Positions 8,577-15,940 of a stretch of DNA of 64,000 nt are shown piece by piece. Made by a program: the position numbers and the translations under genes. Each line of letters begins with the position of its first letter. The first letter of the stretch is position 1. The notes beneath the pieces are model-generated. The model had not been told where the DNA came from, searched no databases, and saw only the letters and a program-made list of their open reading frames with translations. The DNA comes from Actinomycetospora sp. TBRC 11914 (GTDB lineage: Bacteria; Actinomycetota; Actinomycetes; Mycobacteriales; Pseudonocardiaceae). The stretch is from contig NZ_JABBND010000001.1 of NCBI RefSeq assembly GCF_012933465.1, forward strand, positions 992,001 to 1,056,000. Direction: 5' to 3'.

Positions 8577-8603
8577 GTGACTGTCGGGGGGACGACCTAA
8601 CCT
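8577..8603 (+). promoter_or_regulatory. Candidate leaderless promoter of radA
   Basis: A -10-like TAACCT at 8598-8603 is followed after 7 bases by the GTG start of radA at 8611, the spacing expected for a leaderless transcript. A weak -35-like GTGACT is at 8577-8582. There is no ribosome-binding site in between, which agrees with leaderless initiation. Confidence 0.45.
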
Positions 8604-8610
8604 CCGGCGC

Positions 8611-10026
8611 GTGACCACCAAGGGGAGCGCGAAGGCCCGGGGCGGCCGGACCTTCGAGTGCACGGCGTGCGGGCAGCCCGCCGCGAAGTGGGTCGGGCGC
8701 TGCCCGGGCTGCGGCGGCTGGGGCACCGTCGAGGAGGGCCTGCCGCCGGCGGCCGCGGTCGGCGCACCGGGCGGGGCGCCCCGGGCCACGCCGCGGCCCG
8801 CGAGCCCGGTCCGGCCGATCGGCGAGGTCGGGCTGGAAACGGTGGTCTCGCGGCCGACCGGGGTCGGGGAGCTCGACCGGGTGCTCGGCGGGGGGCTCGT
8901 CCCGGGCGTCGTGGTGCTCCTCGCGGGGGAGCCCGGGGTGGGCAAGTCGACGCTGCTGCTCGAGGTCGCCGCGCAGCGCGCCCGGGGCGGCGGCACCGTC
9001 CTCTACGTCACCGGCGAGGAGTCGGCCGGCCAGGTGCGGTTGCGGGCCGAGCGCACCGGCGCCGTCACGCCGCACCTGTTCCTCTCGGCCACGGCCGACC
9101 TCGAGGAGGTCGCCGCGCACGTCGAGGCGGTCGACCCGGGGCTGCTGGTGGTCGACTCGGTGCAGACCGTCGGGTCGGCCGACGTCGAGGGCACCCCCGG
9201 CGGCGTCTCCCAGGTCCGGGCGGTGACGAGCGCGCTGGTGGCGCTGGCCAAGCAGCGTGGCCTGCCGGTGGTGCTCATCGGGCACGTCACCAAGGACGGC
9301 GCGGTCGCCGGTCCGCGCACGCTCGAGCACCTCGTCGACGTGGTGCTCTCCTTCGAGGGCGACCGCCACTCCACGCTGCGGATGGTGCGCGGGCTGAAGA
9401 ACCGCTTCGGCCCGTCCGACGAGGTCGGCTGCTTCGAGATGTTCGACGGCGGCATCCAGGAGGTCACCGACCCGTCCGGGCTGTTCGTCGGGACGATGAC
9501 AGGGACGGTGCCCGGCCAGGCCGTCACCGTCGCGATGGAGGGCAAGCGGCCGCTCATGGCCGAGGTGCAGGGGCTGGTGACGAAGGTCGGGGCCGACGCC
9601 CCGGCGCGCCGCACGGTCTCCGACCTCGACACCAACCGCGTCCTGAAGATCCTCGCGGTGCTGCAGCAGCGCTGCGGCGGGTTCTCGTTCGCGCAGCAGG
9701 ACGTGTTCGCGGCGACCGTGGGCGGCATGAAGCTGCGCGAGCCCGCGGCCGACCTCGCGGTCGCGCTGGCGATCGCGTCGTCCTACCGCGACGCCCCGCT
9801 GCCCTACGGGCTGGTCGTGCTCGGCGAGGTCGGCCTCACCGGGGAGCTGCGCCGGGTCCCGGCGACGGACCGGCGGCTCGCCGAGGCCGCCCGGCTCGGC
9901 GTCCCGAAGGCGATCGTCCCGTTCGGACCCGGCACCACGGCCCCGAAGGGGCTCGAGCTCGTCCAGGTCGACCGCCTCGACGGGGCCCTGGAGGCCGCGG
10001 GGCTGGGAGGTCGGGCGAAGCGCTAG
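8611..10026 (+). CDS. radA: DNA repair protein RadA
   Basis: RadA (Sms) is a RecA-like ATPase that drives branch migration during recombinational repair. The 471-residue protein has the N-terminal zinc finger (Cys17, Cys20, Cys31, Cys34 in FECTACG...CPGCGGWG), Walker A GEPGVGKST (about 106-114), the RadA-specific KNRFG motif (about 263-267) and a C-terminal Lon-protease-like domain (about 285-465). In many actinobacteria the next gene is disA, for the cyclic di-AMP synthase; here the following gene is instead convergent and overlaps the radA stop by 4 bases. Confidence 0.97.
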   Translation: MTTKGSAKARGGRTFECTACGQPAAKWVGRCPGCGGWGTVEEGLPPAAAVGAPGGAPRATPRPASPVRPIGEVGLETVVSRPTGVGELDRVLGGGLVPGVVVLLAGEPGVGKSTLLLEVAAQRARGGGTVLYVTGEESAGQVRLRAERTGAVTPHLFLSATADLEEVAAHVEAVDPGLLVVDSVQTVGSADVEGTPGGVSQVRAVTSALVALAKQRGLPVVLIGHVTKDGAVAGPRTLEHLVDVVLSFEGDRHSTLRMVRGLKNRFGPSDEVGCFEMFDGGIQEVTDPSGLFVGTMTGTVPGQAVTVAMEGKRPLMAEVQGLVTKVGADAPARRTVSDLDTNRVLKILAVLQQRCGGFSFAQQDVFAATVGGMKLREPAADLAVALAIASSYRDAPLPYGLVVLGEVGLTGELRRVPATDRRLAEAARLGVPKAIVPFGPGTTAPKGLELVQVDRLDGALEAAGLGGRAKR

Positions 10027-10934
10027 GAGAGCGTGAACCGGGCCGGGTCGCTGATGGTGCCGTCGAGGCGGGTGAGCAGCTCGTAGGTGCCGGGCCCGAC
10101 GACGCTGCGGTCGCCCGTGCACCCGGGCATGGAGGTGCGGCCGGCCCACCGGACGCTGAACACCGCCTCCTGCTGCGGGGCGAGCGTGCGGACGTCGTCC
10201 GTGTGGGCCGGGGAGCAGTCGTTGCTGCCCCAGAGCCCGTCGCCGGGCCTGCGCACGACGGCCATCGCCTGACGGGCCGCGTCGAGGTCGCGGCTGCACG
10301 GCGCGGAGCCGGTGTTGGTGACGACGAGGCTGAACAGCGGGTGCTCGCCCGGGCCGTACTCGGGCTTGTCGGTGCGGGCGGTGATGCGCAGGTCGCCGTC
10401 GGCGCAGCGGGGCGGGGCGGCGGGTGCGGCTGCCGGGGGTGCGGCTGCCGGCGTGGGGCCGGCCGGGGAGGGGGCCGGGGCCGGCGTCGACGAGGCCGGC
10501 GGGCTCGGGGTCATGCTCCCGGGGGCCGGCACGCCGCCGGGCTGGGAGTCGGCGCCGGGCAGCGCACCGCCACCGGGCAGCGCGCCGCCGCTCGGCGGGG
10601 CACCGGTCTGCGGCCGGGTCCCCGGCAGCCCGGGGGCGCCGAGCAGGCCGCCCGCGGCCGGCGAGCGCAGCGTCGAGGCGAGTGCGGCCACGGCCGGGCC
10701 GCGTCCGTCGGGGTCGTCGGGCAGCGCGCCCCGCGAGGCCACCGGCGACGCGGGCGCCGCGGAGGAGTTCGCCGATGCCGGGGCGGCCGCGGGCGCGGCG
10801 GGGCCGCCGTCGGCGGAGGCGGCGGCCGCGATCGCCCAGACGAGCAGCGCGAGGACGAGGACGGCGACCGCCGCGGCGACGCCCCGGCGCCGCCAGTACA
10901 CCGACGGCGGGAGCGGTCCCACCGGCTGGAGCAT
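10023..10934 (-). CDS. Membrane-anchored extracytoplasmic protein, Rv3587c-like
   Basis: A protein of about 303 residues with a short cytoplasmic start (MLQPVGPLPPSVYWRRRG), one membrane helix (about 19-38) and a long Pro/Ala/Gly-rich linker. A folded C-terminal domain follows, with four or more cysteines (CADGDLRITARTDKPEYGPG ... CSRDLDAARQ ... NDCSPAHTD ... MPGCTGD). The topology places the domain outside the cell. Gene position between radA and mutY matches Rv3587c. An in-frame GTG 30 bases upstream (10964) would add 10 residues, but the later ATG matches the short leader expected. Function unknown; the domain looks like a beta-sandwich ligand-binding module. Confidence 0.7.
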   Translation of the reverse strand: MLQPVGPLPPSVYWRRRGVAAAVAVLVLALLVWAIAAAASADGGPAAPAAAPASANSSAAPASPVASRGALPDDPDGRGPAVAALASTLRSPAAGGLLGAPGLPGTRPQTGAPPSGGALPGGGALPGADSQPGGVPAPGSMTPSPPASSTPAPAPSPAGPTPAAAPPAAAPAAPPRCADGDLRITARTDKPEYGPGEHPLFSLVVTNTGSAPCSRDLDAARQAMAVVRRPGDGLWGSNDCSPAHTDDVRTLAPQQEAVFSVRWAGRTSMPGCTGDRSVVGPGTYELLTRLDGTISDPARFTLS

Positions 10935-11046
10935 GTCGCGCACCGTAGGAGCGCCGTCGCGCACCGCGACCCACCCGCGCCGGGGCGTCGGCGTAACTCA
11001 CCCGTGCGTGGAACCGCGGCCGGCCCCGGGGGAGGATCGCTCCACG

Positions 11047-11988
11047 ATGACGTCCACGCCCACCCGCACGCCCACCACGCCGCCCACCACCGTGCCCACC
11101 ACCGCGCTCGCCGACCGGCTGGTGCCCTGGTTCGCCGCGCACGCCCGCGACCTGCCGTGGCGCGACCCCGAGGTCACCGGGTGGGGCGTACTGGTCAGCG
11201 AGATCATGCTCCAGCAGACGCCGGTCGCCCGGGTGGAACCGATCTGGCACGACTGGATGGCCCGCTGGCCGCGTCCCTCCGACCTCGCCGCGGCGCCGAC
11301 CGCGGAGGTCCTGCGGGCCTGGGGCAAGCTCGGCTACCCGCGCCGAGCCCTGCGGCTGCAGGCCGCCGCCGCCGTCGTCGCGGCCGAGCACGACGACGTC
11401 GTCCCGGCCGACGTCGAGACGCTGCTCGCCCTGCCGGGGATCGGCGCCTACACCGCGCGGGCGGTCGCCGCGTTCGCCTACGGGCGGCGCTGCCCCGTCG
11501 TCGACACCAACGTGCGGCGGGTGGTGGCGCGGGCGGTGCACGGCCGCGCCGAGGCCGGGGACGCCGCCGCCCGCGACCTCCCCGACACCGAGGCGCTGCT
11601 GCCCCTCCACGAGGCCACCGCCGCCCGCACCTCGGCCGCGCTCATGGAGCTCGGCGCGACGGTCTGCGTGGCGCGGGGCCCGCGGTGCGCCGACTGCCCG
11701 GTGCTCGACCTGTGCGCCTGGCAGCACGCCGGCCGGCCCGCCCACGACGGCCCGGTCCGCCGCGCGCAGCGCTGGGCCGGGACCGACCGCCAGGTCCGGG
11801 GCCGGCTCCTCGACGTGCTCCGCGGCGCCCCGGGGCCCGTCCCGGCGGCCGCCCTCGACGCGGCGTGGCTCACCGACCCCGCCCAGCGCGCCCGGTGCCT
11901 GGACTCGCTGCTCGTCGACGGGCTCGTCGAGCAGCTGGCCGACGGCCGCTTCGCGCTGCCGGGTGAGACCCACGACCCGTCGTCGTAG
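11047..11988 (+). CDS. mutY: A/G-specific adenine DNA glycosylase
   Basis: MutY removes adenine mispaired with 8-oxoguanine, preventing G-to-T mutations. The 313-residue protein has the catalytic Glu52 in SEIMLQQTPV, the helix-hairpin-helix LPGIGAYTAR (about 129-138), the catalytic Asp153 in VVDTNV and the [4Fe-4S] cluster ligands Cys207, 214, 217 and 223 with the expected C-x6-C-x2-C-x5-C spacing. The C-terminal NUDIX-like recognition domain is shortened, as in other actinobacterial members. The ATG at 11047 is preceded by GGGAGG at a good distance. The Thr/Pro-rich first 18 residues are poorly conserved. Confidence 0.94.
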   Translation: MTSTPTRTPTTPPTTVPTTALADRLVPWFAAHARDLPWRDPEVTGWGVLVSEIMLQQTPVARVEPIWHDWMARWPRPSDLAAAPTAEVLRAWGKLGYPRRALRLQAAAAVVAAEHDDVVPADVETLLALPGIGAYTARAVAAFAYGRRCPVVDTNVRRVVARAVHGRAEAGDAAARDLPDTEALLPLHEATAARTSAALMELGATVCVARGPRCADCPVLDLCAWQHAGRPAHDGPVRRAQRWAGTDRQVRGRLLDVLRGAPGPVPAAALDAAWLTDPAQRARCLDSLLVDGLVEQLADGRFALPGETHDPSS

Positions 11989-11998
11989 GGTCGGTGGC

Positions 11999-12319
11999 AT
12001 GGCCGTCGTGAAGATCAATGCCATCAAGGTCCCCGAGGGCAACGGGGAGGAGCTCGAGCGCCGCTTCGCCGCTCGCGGCGAGTCGATCAAGGAGACGCCG
12101 GGCTTCCTCGGCTACGAGCTGCTGCGGCCCACCGCCGGGGACGACCGCTACTTCGTCTACACCCGCTGGGAGTCCGAGGAGGCCTTCGCCGCCTGGCGTG
12201 ACGGCGGCGCGGCGGCCGCGGCACACGCGGGCGAGCGCAAGCAGCCGGTCTCGTCGGGGGCGGACCTGTTCGAGTTCGAGGTGGTGCTCTCGGTCGGGAA
12301 GGGGGGCGGGGAGTCCTGA
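11999..12319 (+). CDS. mhuD: Heme-degrading monooxygenase, MhuD-type
   Basis: A 106-residue ABM-fold protein that closely tracks mycobacterial MhuD: VKINAIKVPEGNGEELERRF, SPGFLGY-type segment TPGFLGYELLRP, YFVYTRWESEEAF and AAHAG. The residues known to matter in MhuD are present: Asn7, Arg26, Trp66 and the heme-ligand histidine (His76 here because of one inserted residue). MhuD opens the heme ring to release iron without making carbon monoxide. It follows mutY by 10 bases, and its stop overlaps the presumed CTG start of the sirtuin gene, so the three genes may be cotranscribed. Confidence 0.88.
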   Translation: MAVVKINAIKVPEGNGEELERRFAARGESIKETPGFLGYELLRPTAGDDRYFVYTRWESEEAFAAWRDGGAAAAAHAGERKQPVSSGADLFEFEVVLSVGKGGGES

Positions 12320-13161
12320 GCGACCCCGATCCGGACGACGTCGCGCGGGCGGCCGAGCTGCTCGTCGGCGCGACGTCGCTGGTCGTCGCGGCCGGGGCCG
12401 GGATGGGGGTGGACTCCGGGCTGCCCGACTTCCGCGGCCCCGAGGGGTTCTGGCGCGCCTACCCGCCCTACCGCCGGCTCGGGCTGCGCTTCGAGGAGCT
12501 GGCCGACCCGGAGCACTTCGACGACGACCCCGAGCTCGCCTGGGGCTTCTACGGCCACCGCCTGGCGCTCTACCGCGCGACGGTGCCGCACGCCGGCTTC
12601 GCGGTGCTGCGCCGGTGGGCGGAGCGGCTGCCGACGCGGGTCTTCACCTCGAACGTGGACGGCGCGTTCCAGAAGGCCGGGTTCGACGACGACGTCGTGA
12701 CCGAGTGCCACGGCGCCATCGGCACCCTGCAGTGCTCCCGGCCCTGCCACGACGGCACGTGGCCCGCGGACGACGTCGTCGTGGAGGTCGACGAGACGAC
12801 GATGCGCGGGGTGCCGCCGCTGCCGACGTGCCCGCGGTGCGGCGCCGTGGCGCGGCCGAACATCCTGATGTTCGGCGACGGGTCGTGGGTGCCGGGCGCC
12901 CACTCGCAGCGGCTGGCCGAGCACCGTGCCTGGCTGCGGTCCCGGGACGCCGCCGGGGTCGCCGTGGTGGAGCTGGGCGCTGGGACCGCGGTGCCGACGG
13001 TGCGCCGCCACGCCGAGCTGGCCTCGGCGTCGTCGGGCCGGCTCGTGCGGATCAACGTGCGCGAGCCGGAGGTGCGCCACGGGCACGGCGTCGGGCTCGC
13101 GGCCGGAGCGCGGGCGACGTTGGAGGCGCTGGACGAGCGGCTGGGCGCGTCAGCGGTGTGA
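12316..13161 (+). CDS. Sir2-family NAD-dependent deacylase
   Basis: A sirtuin of about 281 residues. The NAD-binding motif GAGMGVDSGLPDFRG (about 27-41), TSNVDG (in place of the usual TQNID, about 111-116), the catalytic His132 in ECHGA and four cysteines for structural zinc (140, 144, 172, 175) are visible. The enzyme would remove acyl groups from protein lysines. Conserved sequence begins well before the first in-frame ATG (12403), so an upstream start is needed. The only suitable one is CTG at 12316, overlapping the mhuD stop (CTGA) and preceded by GGGGAG. The stop codon lies inside the first 50-bp repeat. Confidence 0.85.
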   Translation: MSDPDPDDVARAAELLVGATSLVVAAGAGMGVDSGLPDFRGPEGFWRAYPPYRRLGLRFEELADPEHFDDDPELAWGFYGHRLALYRATVPHAGFAVLRRWAERLPTRVFTSNVDGAFQKAGFDDDVVTECHGAIGTLQCSRPCHDGTWPADDVVVEVDETTMRGVPPLPTCPRCGAVARPNILMFGDGSWVPGAHSQRLAEHRAWLRSRDAAGVAVVELGAGTAVPTVRRHAELASASSGRLVRINVREPEVRHGHGVGLAAGARATLEALDERLGASAV

Positions 13162-13198
13162 CACCGCAGACACTCAACGTCCGGGAAGCCACACTCAC
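13149..13198 (+). repeat. 50-bp intergenic element, copy 1
   Basis: Starts GTCAGCGGTG and ends CCACACTCAC, 50 bases. It shares ACNGCAGACACTSAACGTCC-type core sequence with the copies at 15786, 17823 and 55125. This copy carries the stop codons of both convergent neighbours: the sirtuin TGA at 13159-13161 on the + strand and the TGA of the AlkZ-like gene at 13195-13197 on the - strand. Confidence 0.75.
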
Positions 13199-13656
13199 GC
13201 CACCGCGACCCCGGCCAGCCGCAGCCCGCGGGCGGCCGCCACCCGCCGGGCCTCGTCGTCGAGATCCGGCCACGCCCCGCCGTCGAAACGCCTCCACCGC
13301 GAGCGTGAGCTCGCCGCCAGCGGCGCGATGTCGATCCGGTCGACGTCGGGACCCGACCACCCCAGCCGTGCCGCCGCGTCGTCGTCGCCCAGCGGGCGCA
13401 GCGCCGCGGCCCACCCGGGCCGGGACCCGGGCAGGTGCCAGTGGGGGGCGCCGCGGTGGGTCCAGGCGAGCTCGAGGCCGCGGTCGTCCGGTCCCACCGG
13501 CTCCCCCGGCACGCGGGCCGCGAGCGCGCCCGCGGCGGTCGGCCCGAGGTGCTGGAGGCCGAGCGCGAGCACCGCCGCGGCCCCGTCGTCGTCGGCCCGT
13601 CCCAGCCCCTGCGCGGCGATCCGGAACGCGACCGCCTGCTCCCTGGTGACCTCCAC
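13195..13656 (-). pseudogene. Truncated winged-helix / AlkZ-like DNA glycosylase family protein
   Basis: The first about 105 residues (VEVTREQAVAFRIAAQGLGR ... GLQHLGPTAAGALAARVPG ... LAWTHRGAPHWHLPG ... LRPLGDDDAAARLGW) look like the N-terminus of the winged-helix DNA-binding/AlkZ-like family. That family normally runs to about 330-370 residues. Here the frame ends at 153 residues, in a tail (SRWRRFDGGAWPDLDDEARR) that does not follow the family, and the stop codon lies inside a 50-bp repeat. I therefore read it as a broken remnant; a short functional paralogue cannot be excluded. GTG start with GGCGGAG just upstream. Confidence 0.55.
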
Positions 13657-13679
13657 TCCGCCGAGCCTGCCGTGCCGCT

Positions 13680-13698
13680 CCTGACACCTGCTGTCAGG
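13680..13698. promoter_or_regulatory. Palindromic operator-like site, TGACA-N5-TGTCA (1)
   Basis: CCTGACA, five bases, TGTCAGG: a perfect 7-base inverted repeat, 8 bases before the YihY start and between two divergent genes. The same TGACA-N5-TGTCA pattern recurs at 14753-14767 in front of the WYL regulator gene, which suggests one regulator binds both. Confidence 0.6.
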
Positions 13699-13705
13699 TC
13701 GGGCG

Positions 13706-14755
13706 ATGATGGCCCGTGTGAGCTCCGTGCGCGCCGTGCCCGAGACCACGGACATGCACGGCGAGGACCTCTCCGCCGACGACGCCTGGCACACCGCCCG
13801 CCGCGCCGGGCTCCGGGAGCTGGGGCGGACGGCGTTCCTGCGGTTCCGCTACGGCGACGGCTTCAGCCACGCCCGGGCGTTCGCGTTCCAGCTCGCGCTC
13901 GCGACGGTGCCGTTGATCATCGCCGGGAGCGGGCTCGCGTCCGCGGTGGGGGCGGAGTCGGTCGCGCAGGTCGTGGCGCGCACCGTCGTCGCCGTCTCCC
14001 CCGGCACCGGCGACCAGCTGCTCGCCGCGGTGGTGGACCGGGGCTCGGCGCCCGCCCCGGCGCCCGGCGAGGACCCCGAGCGGCCCGGCGAGGACCTCGG
14101 GGAGCTCGCGGTCGTCCTGGGCCTCGTCACGGCCTTCGTCGCGATGACGAGCGCGTTCGCCCAGCTGGAGCGCGGCGCGAACCGCGTCTACGGCGTGGAG
14201 CGCGACCGGCCGGCGCTGCGCAAGTACGGGCGGGCGGCGGTGCTGACGGCGACGGCGGGCACCGCGCTCGGCGTCGGGCTCGTCCTCATCGTGGCCGGCG
14301 GCGCGTTCGGGGACGCGCTCGAGGAGGTGTACCGGTGGGGCGACGCCGCGGAGACGGTGTGGGACGTCGTGCGCTGGCCGGTGGGCCTGGCGGCCCTCGT
14401 GGTCGCCGTCACGACGCTGTTCCGCTTCGCGCCGCGGCGGCGCCAGCCGGGCCTGTCCTGGCTGGGGCTCGGCGCCGCGCTGACGGTGGCGGCGTGGCTG
14501 GCGGCGTCCGGGGCGATCGCGGCGTACGTGTCGGTCTCCGGGGAGTTCTCGGCGATCTACGGGCCGCTCGCCGGGATCATGGTGCTGCTGCTGTGGGCGC
14601 TCGCGACGGGCGTGGCGCTCGTGGCGGGGTTCGCGGTGTCGGCGCAGCTCGAGGCGGTGCGCGCTGGAGTGGTCGAACCGCTGCTCACCGACCGTGACGA
14701 CGACGGGGTACCGGACCACCTCCAGCCCACCGAGCAGCACTCCGCGGGAGGGTGA
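13706..14755 (+). CDS. YihY/BrkB-family membrane protein
   Basis: A 349-residue integral membrane protein of the YihY/virulence factor BrkB type with about six transmembrane helices, for example residues about 58-80, 130-150, 180-200, 225-245, 258-280 and 295-320. The family hallmarks FAFQLALATVPLIIAGSGL and GPLAGIMVLLLWAL are present. The loop between helices 1 and 2 holds a Pro/Asp/Glu-rich insertion (APAPAPGEDPERPGEDLG). Family function is unknown; a transport or envelope role is assumed. Two tandem ATGs (13706, 13709) and a GTG at 13718 are possible starts. It is probably controlled together with the WYL regulator gene downstream through the shared TGACA/TGTCA sites. Confidence 0.8.
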   Translation: MMARVSSVRAVPETTDMHGEDLSADDAWHTARRAGLRELGRTAFLRFRYGDGFSHARAFAFQLALATVPLIIAGSGLASAVGAESVAQVVARTVVAVSPGTGDQLLAAVVDRGSAPAPAPGEDPERPGEDLGELAVVLGLVTAFVAMTSAFAQLERGANRVYGVERDRPALRKYGRAAVLTATAGTALGVGLVLIVAGGAFGDALEEVYRWGDAAETVWDVVRWPVGLAALVVAVTTLFRFAPRRRQPGLSWLGLGAALTVAAWLAASGAIAAYVSVSGEFSAIYGPLAGIMVLLLWALATGVALVAGFAVSAQLEAVRAGVVEPLLTDRDDDGVPDHLQPTEQHSAGG

Positions 14756-14767
14756 CAACCCGTGTCA
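14753..14767. promoter_or_regulatory. Palindromic operator-like site, TGACA-N5-TGTCA (2)
   Basis: TGACA-ACCCG-TGTCA overlaps the YihY stop codon and lies 24 bases before the GTG of the WYL regulator. A TAGGAC hexamer about 8 bases before that GTG could be its -10, putting the site immediately upstream of the promoter. This fits autoregulation. Confidence 0.55.
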
Positions 14768-14791
14768 GGTGATGCGGTAGGACTGTGACCC

Positions 14792-15772
14792 GTGCGCGCG
14801 AGCCGGCTGCTCTCCCTGCTGCTGATGCTGCAGTCGCGCGGGCGCATGACCGCGCGGGAGCTGGCCGACGAGCTCGAGGTCTCGATCCGCACGATCTACC
14901 GCGACATGGATGCACTCTCCGCGTCCGGTGTCCCGGTGTACGCCGACCGCGGGCCCGACGGCGGGTACTCGCTCCTCGAGGGCTACCGCACCCAGCTGAC
15001 CGGGATGTCCGCCGAGGAGGCCGACTCGCTGGCGCTGGCCGGGATGCCGGGTCCGGCGGCCGAGCTCGGGCTCGGGCGGGTGCTCGCGGCCGCCCAGCTG
15101 AAGGTGCAGGCCGCGCTGCCAACCGAGCTCGCGGAGCGCTCGCGCCGCATCGCCGAGCGCTTCCACCTCGACGCGCCCGGGTGGTTCCGGGAGGCCGACC
15201 ACGTCCCGACGCTGACCGGGATCGCCGACGCGGTGTGGAACCAGCGGGTGGTGCGGATCCGGTACCGGCGCTGGGGCGACGAGGAGGTCGAGCGGGAGCT
15301 GGAGCCGCTCGGCGTCGTGCTCAAGGGCGGGGTCTGGTACCTGGTCGCGGCGCCCGGGGGTGGCGGGTCGGCGCGGACGTACCGGGTGGCGCGGGTCCTG
15401 TCGCTGGAGACGCTGGACGCGCGGTTCGACCGGCCCGAGGGCTTCGACCTCTGGCGGTACTGGAACGAGCGCTCCTCGGAGCTCACCGCCGCCCTGTACC
15501 AGGCCGAGGCGGCGGTCCGACTCTCGCCGTCCGGGATGGAGCTCGCCCCGGTGGCGCTGCGCCCGCACACGGCGCGGGCGCTCGCGGAGCGGGAGTGGCC
15601 GGTCGACGACGACGGGTGGACGTGCGCGGTGATCCCGATCGAGTCGATCGCGGGGGCCCGCTCGGAGCTGCTGGCGCTGGGCGGCGAGGTGGAGGTGGTG
15701 TCGCCGGCGGCGTTGCGGGAGCAGATGCGGGAGGCGGCGTCGGCGTTGGGGGCGTTGTACGGGCCGGGGTGA
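14792..15772 (+). CDS. HTH/WYL-domain transcriptional regulator (YafY type)
   Basis: A 326-residue regulator: N-terminal DeoR-like winged helix (about 1-60, MTARELADELEVSIRTIYRD as the recognition region), a linker domain, a WYL domain (about 135-235, with VVRIRYRRWGD and LKGGVWYLVAA) and a WCX C-terminal extension (about 240-320). WYL domains sense nucleic acid or small ligands. The ligand here is unknown. Its own gene and the YihY gene share a palindrome, so autoregulation is likely. A GTG start with no good ribosome site, close to a possible -10, suggests a leaderless message. Confidence 0.88.
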   Translation: MRASRLLSLLLMLQSRGRMTARELADELEVSIRTIYRDMDALSASGVPVYADRGPDGGYSLLEGYRTQLTGMSAEEADSLALAGMPGPAAELGLGRVLAAAQLKVQAALPTELAERSRRIAERFHLDAPGWFREADHVPTLTGIADAVWNQRVVRIRYRRWGDEEVERELEPLGVVLKGGVWYLVAAPGGGGSARTYRVARVLSLETLDARFDRPEGFDLWRYWNERSSELTAALYQAEAAVRLSPSGMELAPVALRPHTARALAEREWPVDDDGWTCAVIPIESIAGARSELLALGGEVEVVSPAALREQMREAASALGALYGPG

Positions 15773-15785
15773 GGGTGGGGTGGCC

Positions 15786-15835
15786 GTCAGCGGTGTCGCA
15801 TCGCAGACACTGAACGTCCGGAAATCCACACTGTC
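15786..15835 (+). repeat. 50-bp intergenic element, copy 2
   Basis: GTCAGCGGTGTCGCATCGCA at the left end, then GACACTGAACGTCC, GGAAAT and CCACACTGTC; 50 bases. It lies 13 bases after the WYL stop, between two genes on the same strand, so it is not limited to convergent gene ends. Confidence 0.8.
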
Positions 15836-15847
15836 GTTCGGGTGATC

Positions 15848-15888
15848 GGGCTGTCCACAGCGGCACCGCGCACCTGGGCTGTCCACAG
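15848..15888. repeat. Pair of 13-base direct repeats with DnaA-box-like cores
   Basis: GGGCTGTCCACAG occurs at 15848-15860 and again at 15876-15888, 28 bases apart. The TGTCCACAG core is one base from the actinobacterial DnaA box (TTGTCCACA). There is no AT-rich unwinding region, so this is not an origin; it may be a binding site controlling the downstream AbiEi-like gene. Confidence 0.5.
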
Positions 15889-15940
15889 CCTGGTCGCCGG
15901 TCCTCCCGGTCCCCGCGACGACGACCGCACCCTCTCGTGC

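Noticed and set aside
15848-15888. Possible replication origin from two DnaA-box-like sites
   Set aside because: Only two sites, no AT-rich region and no dnaA, dnaN or parAB genes nearby.
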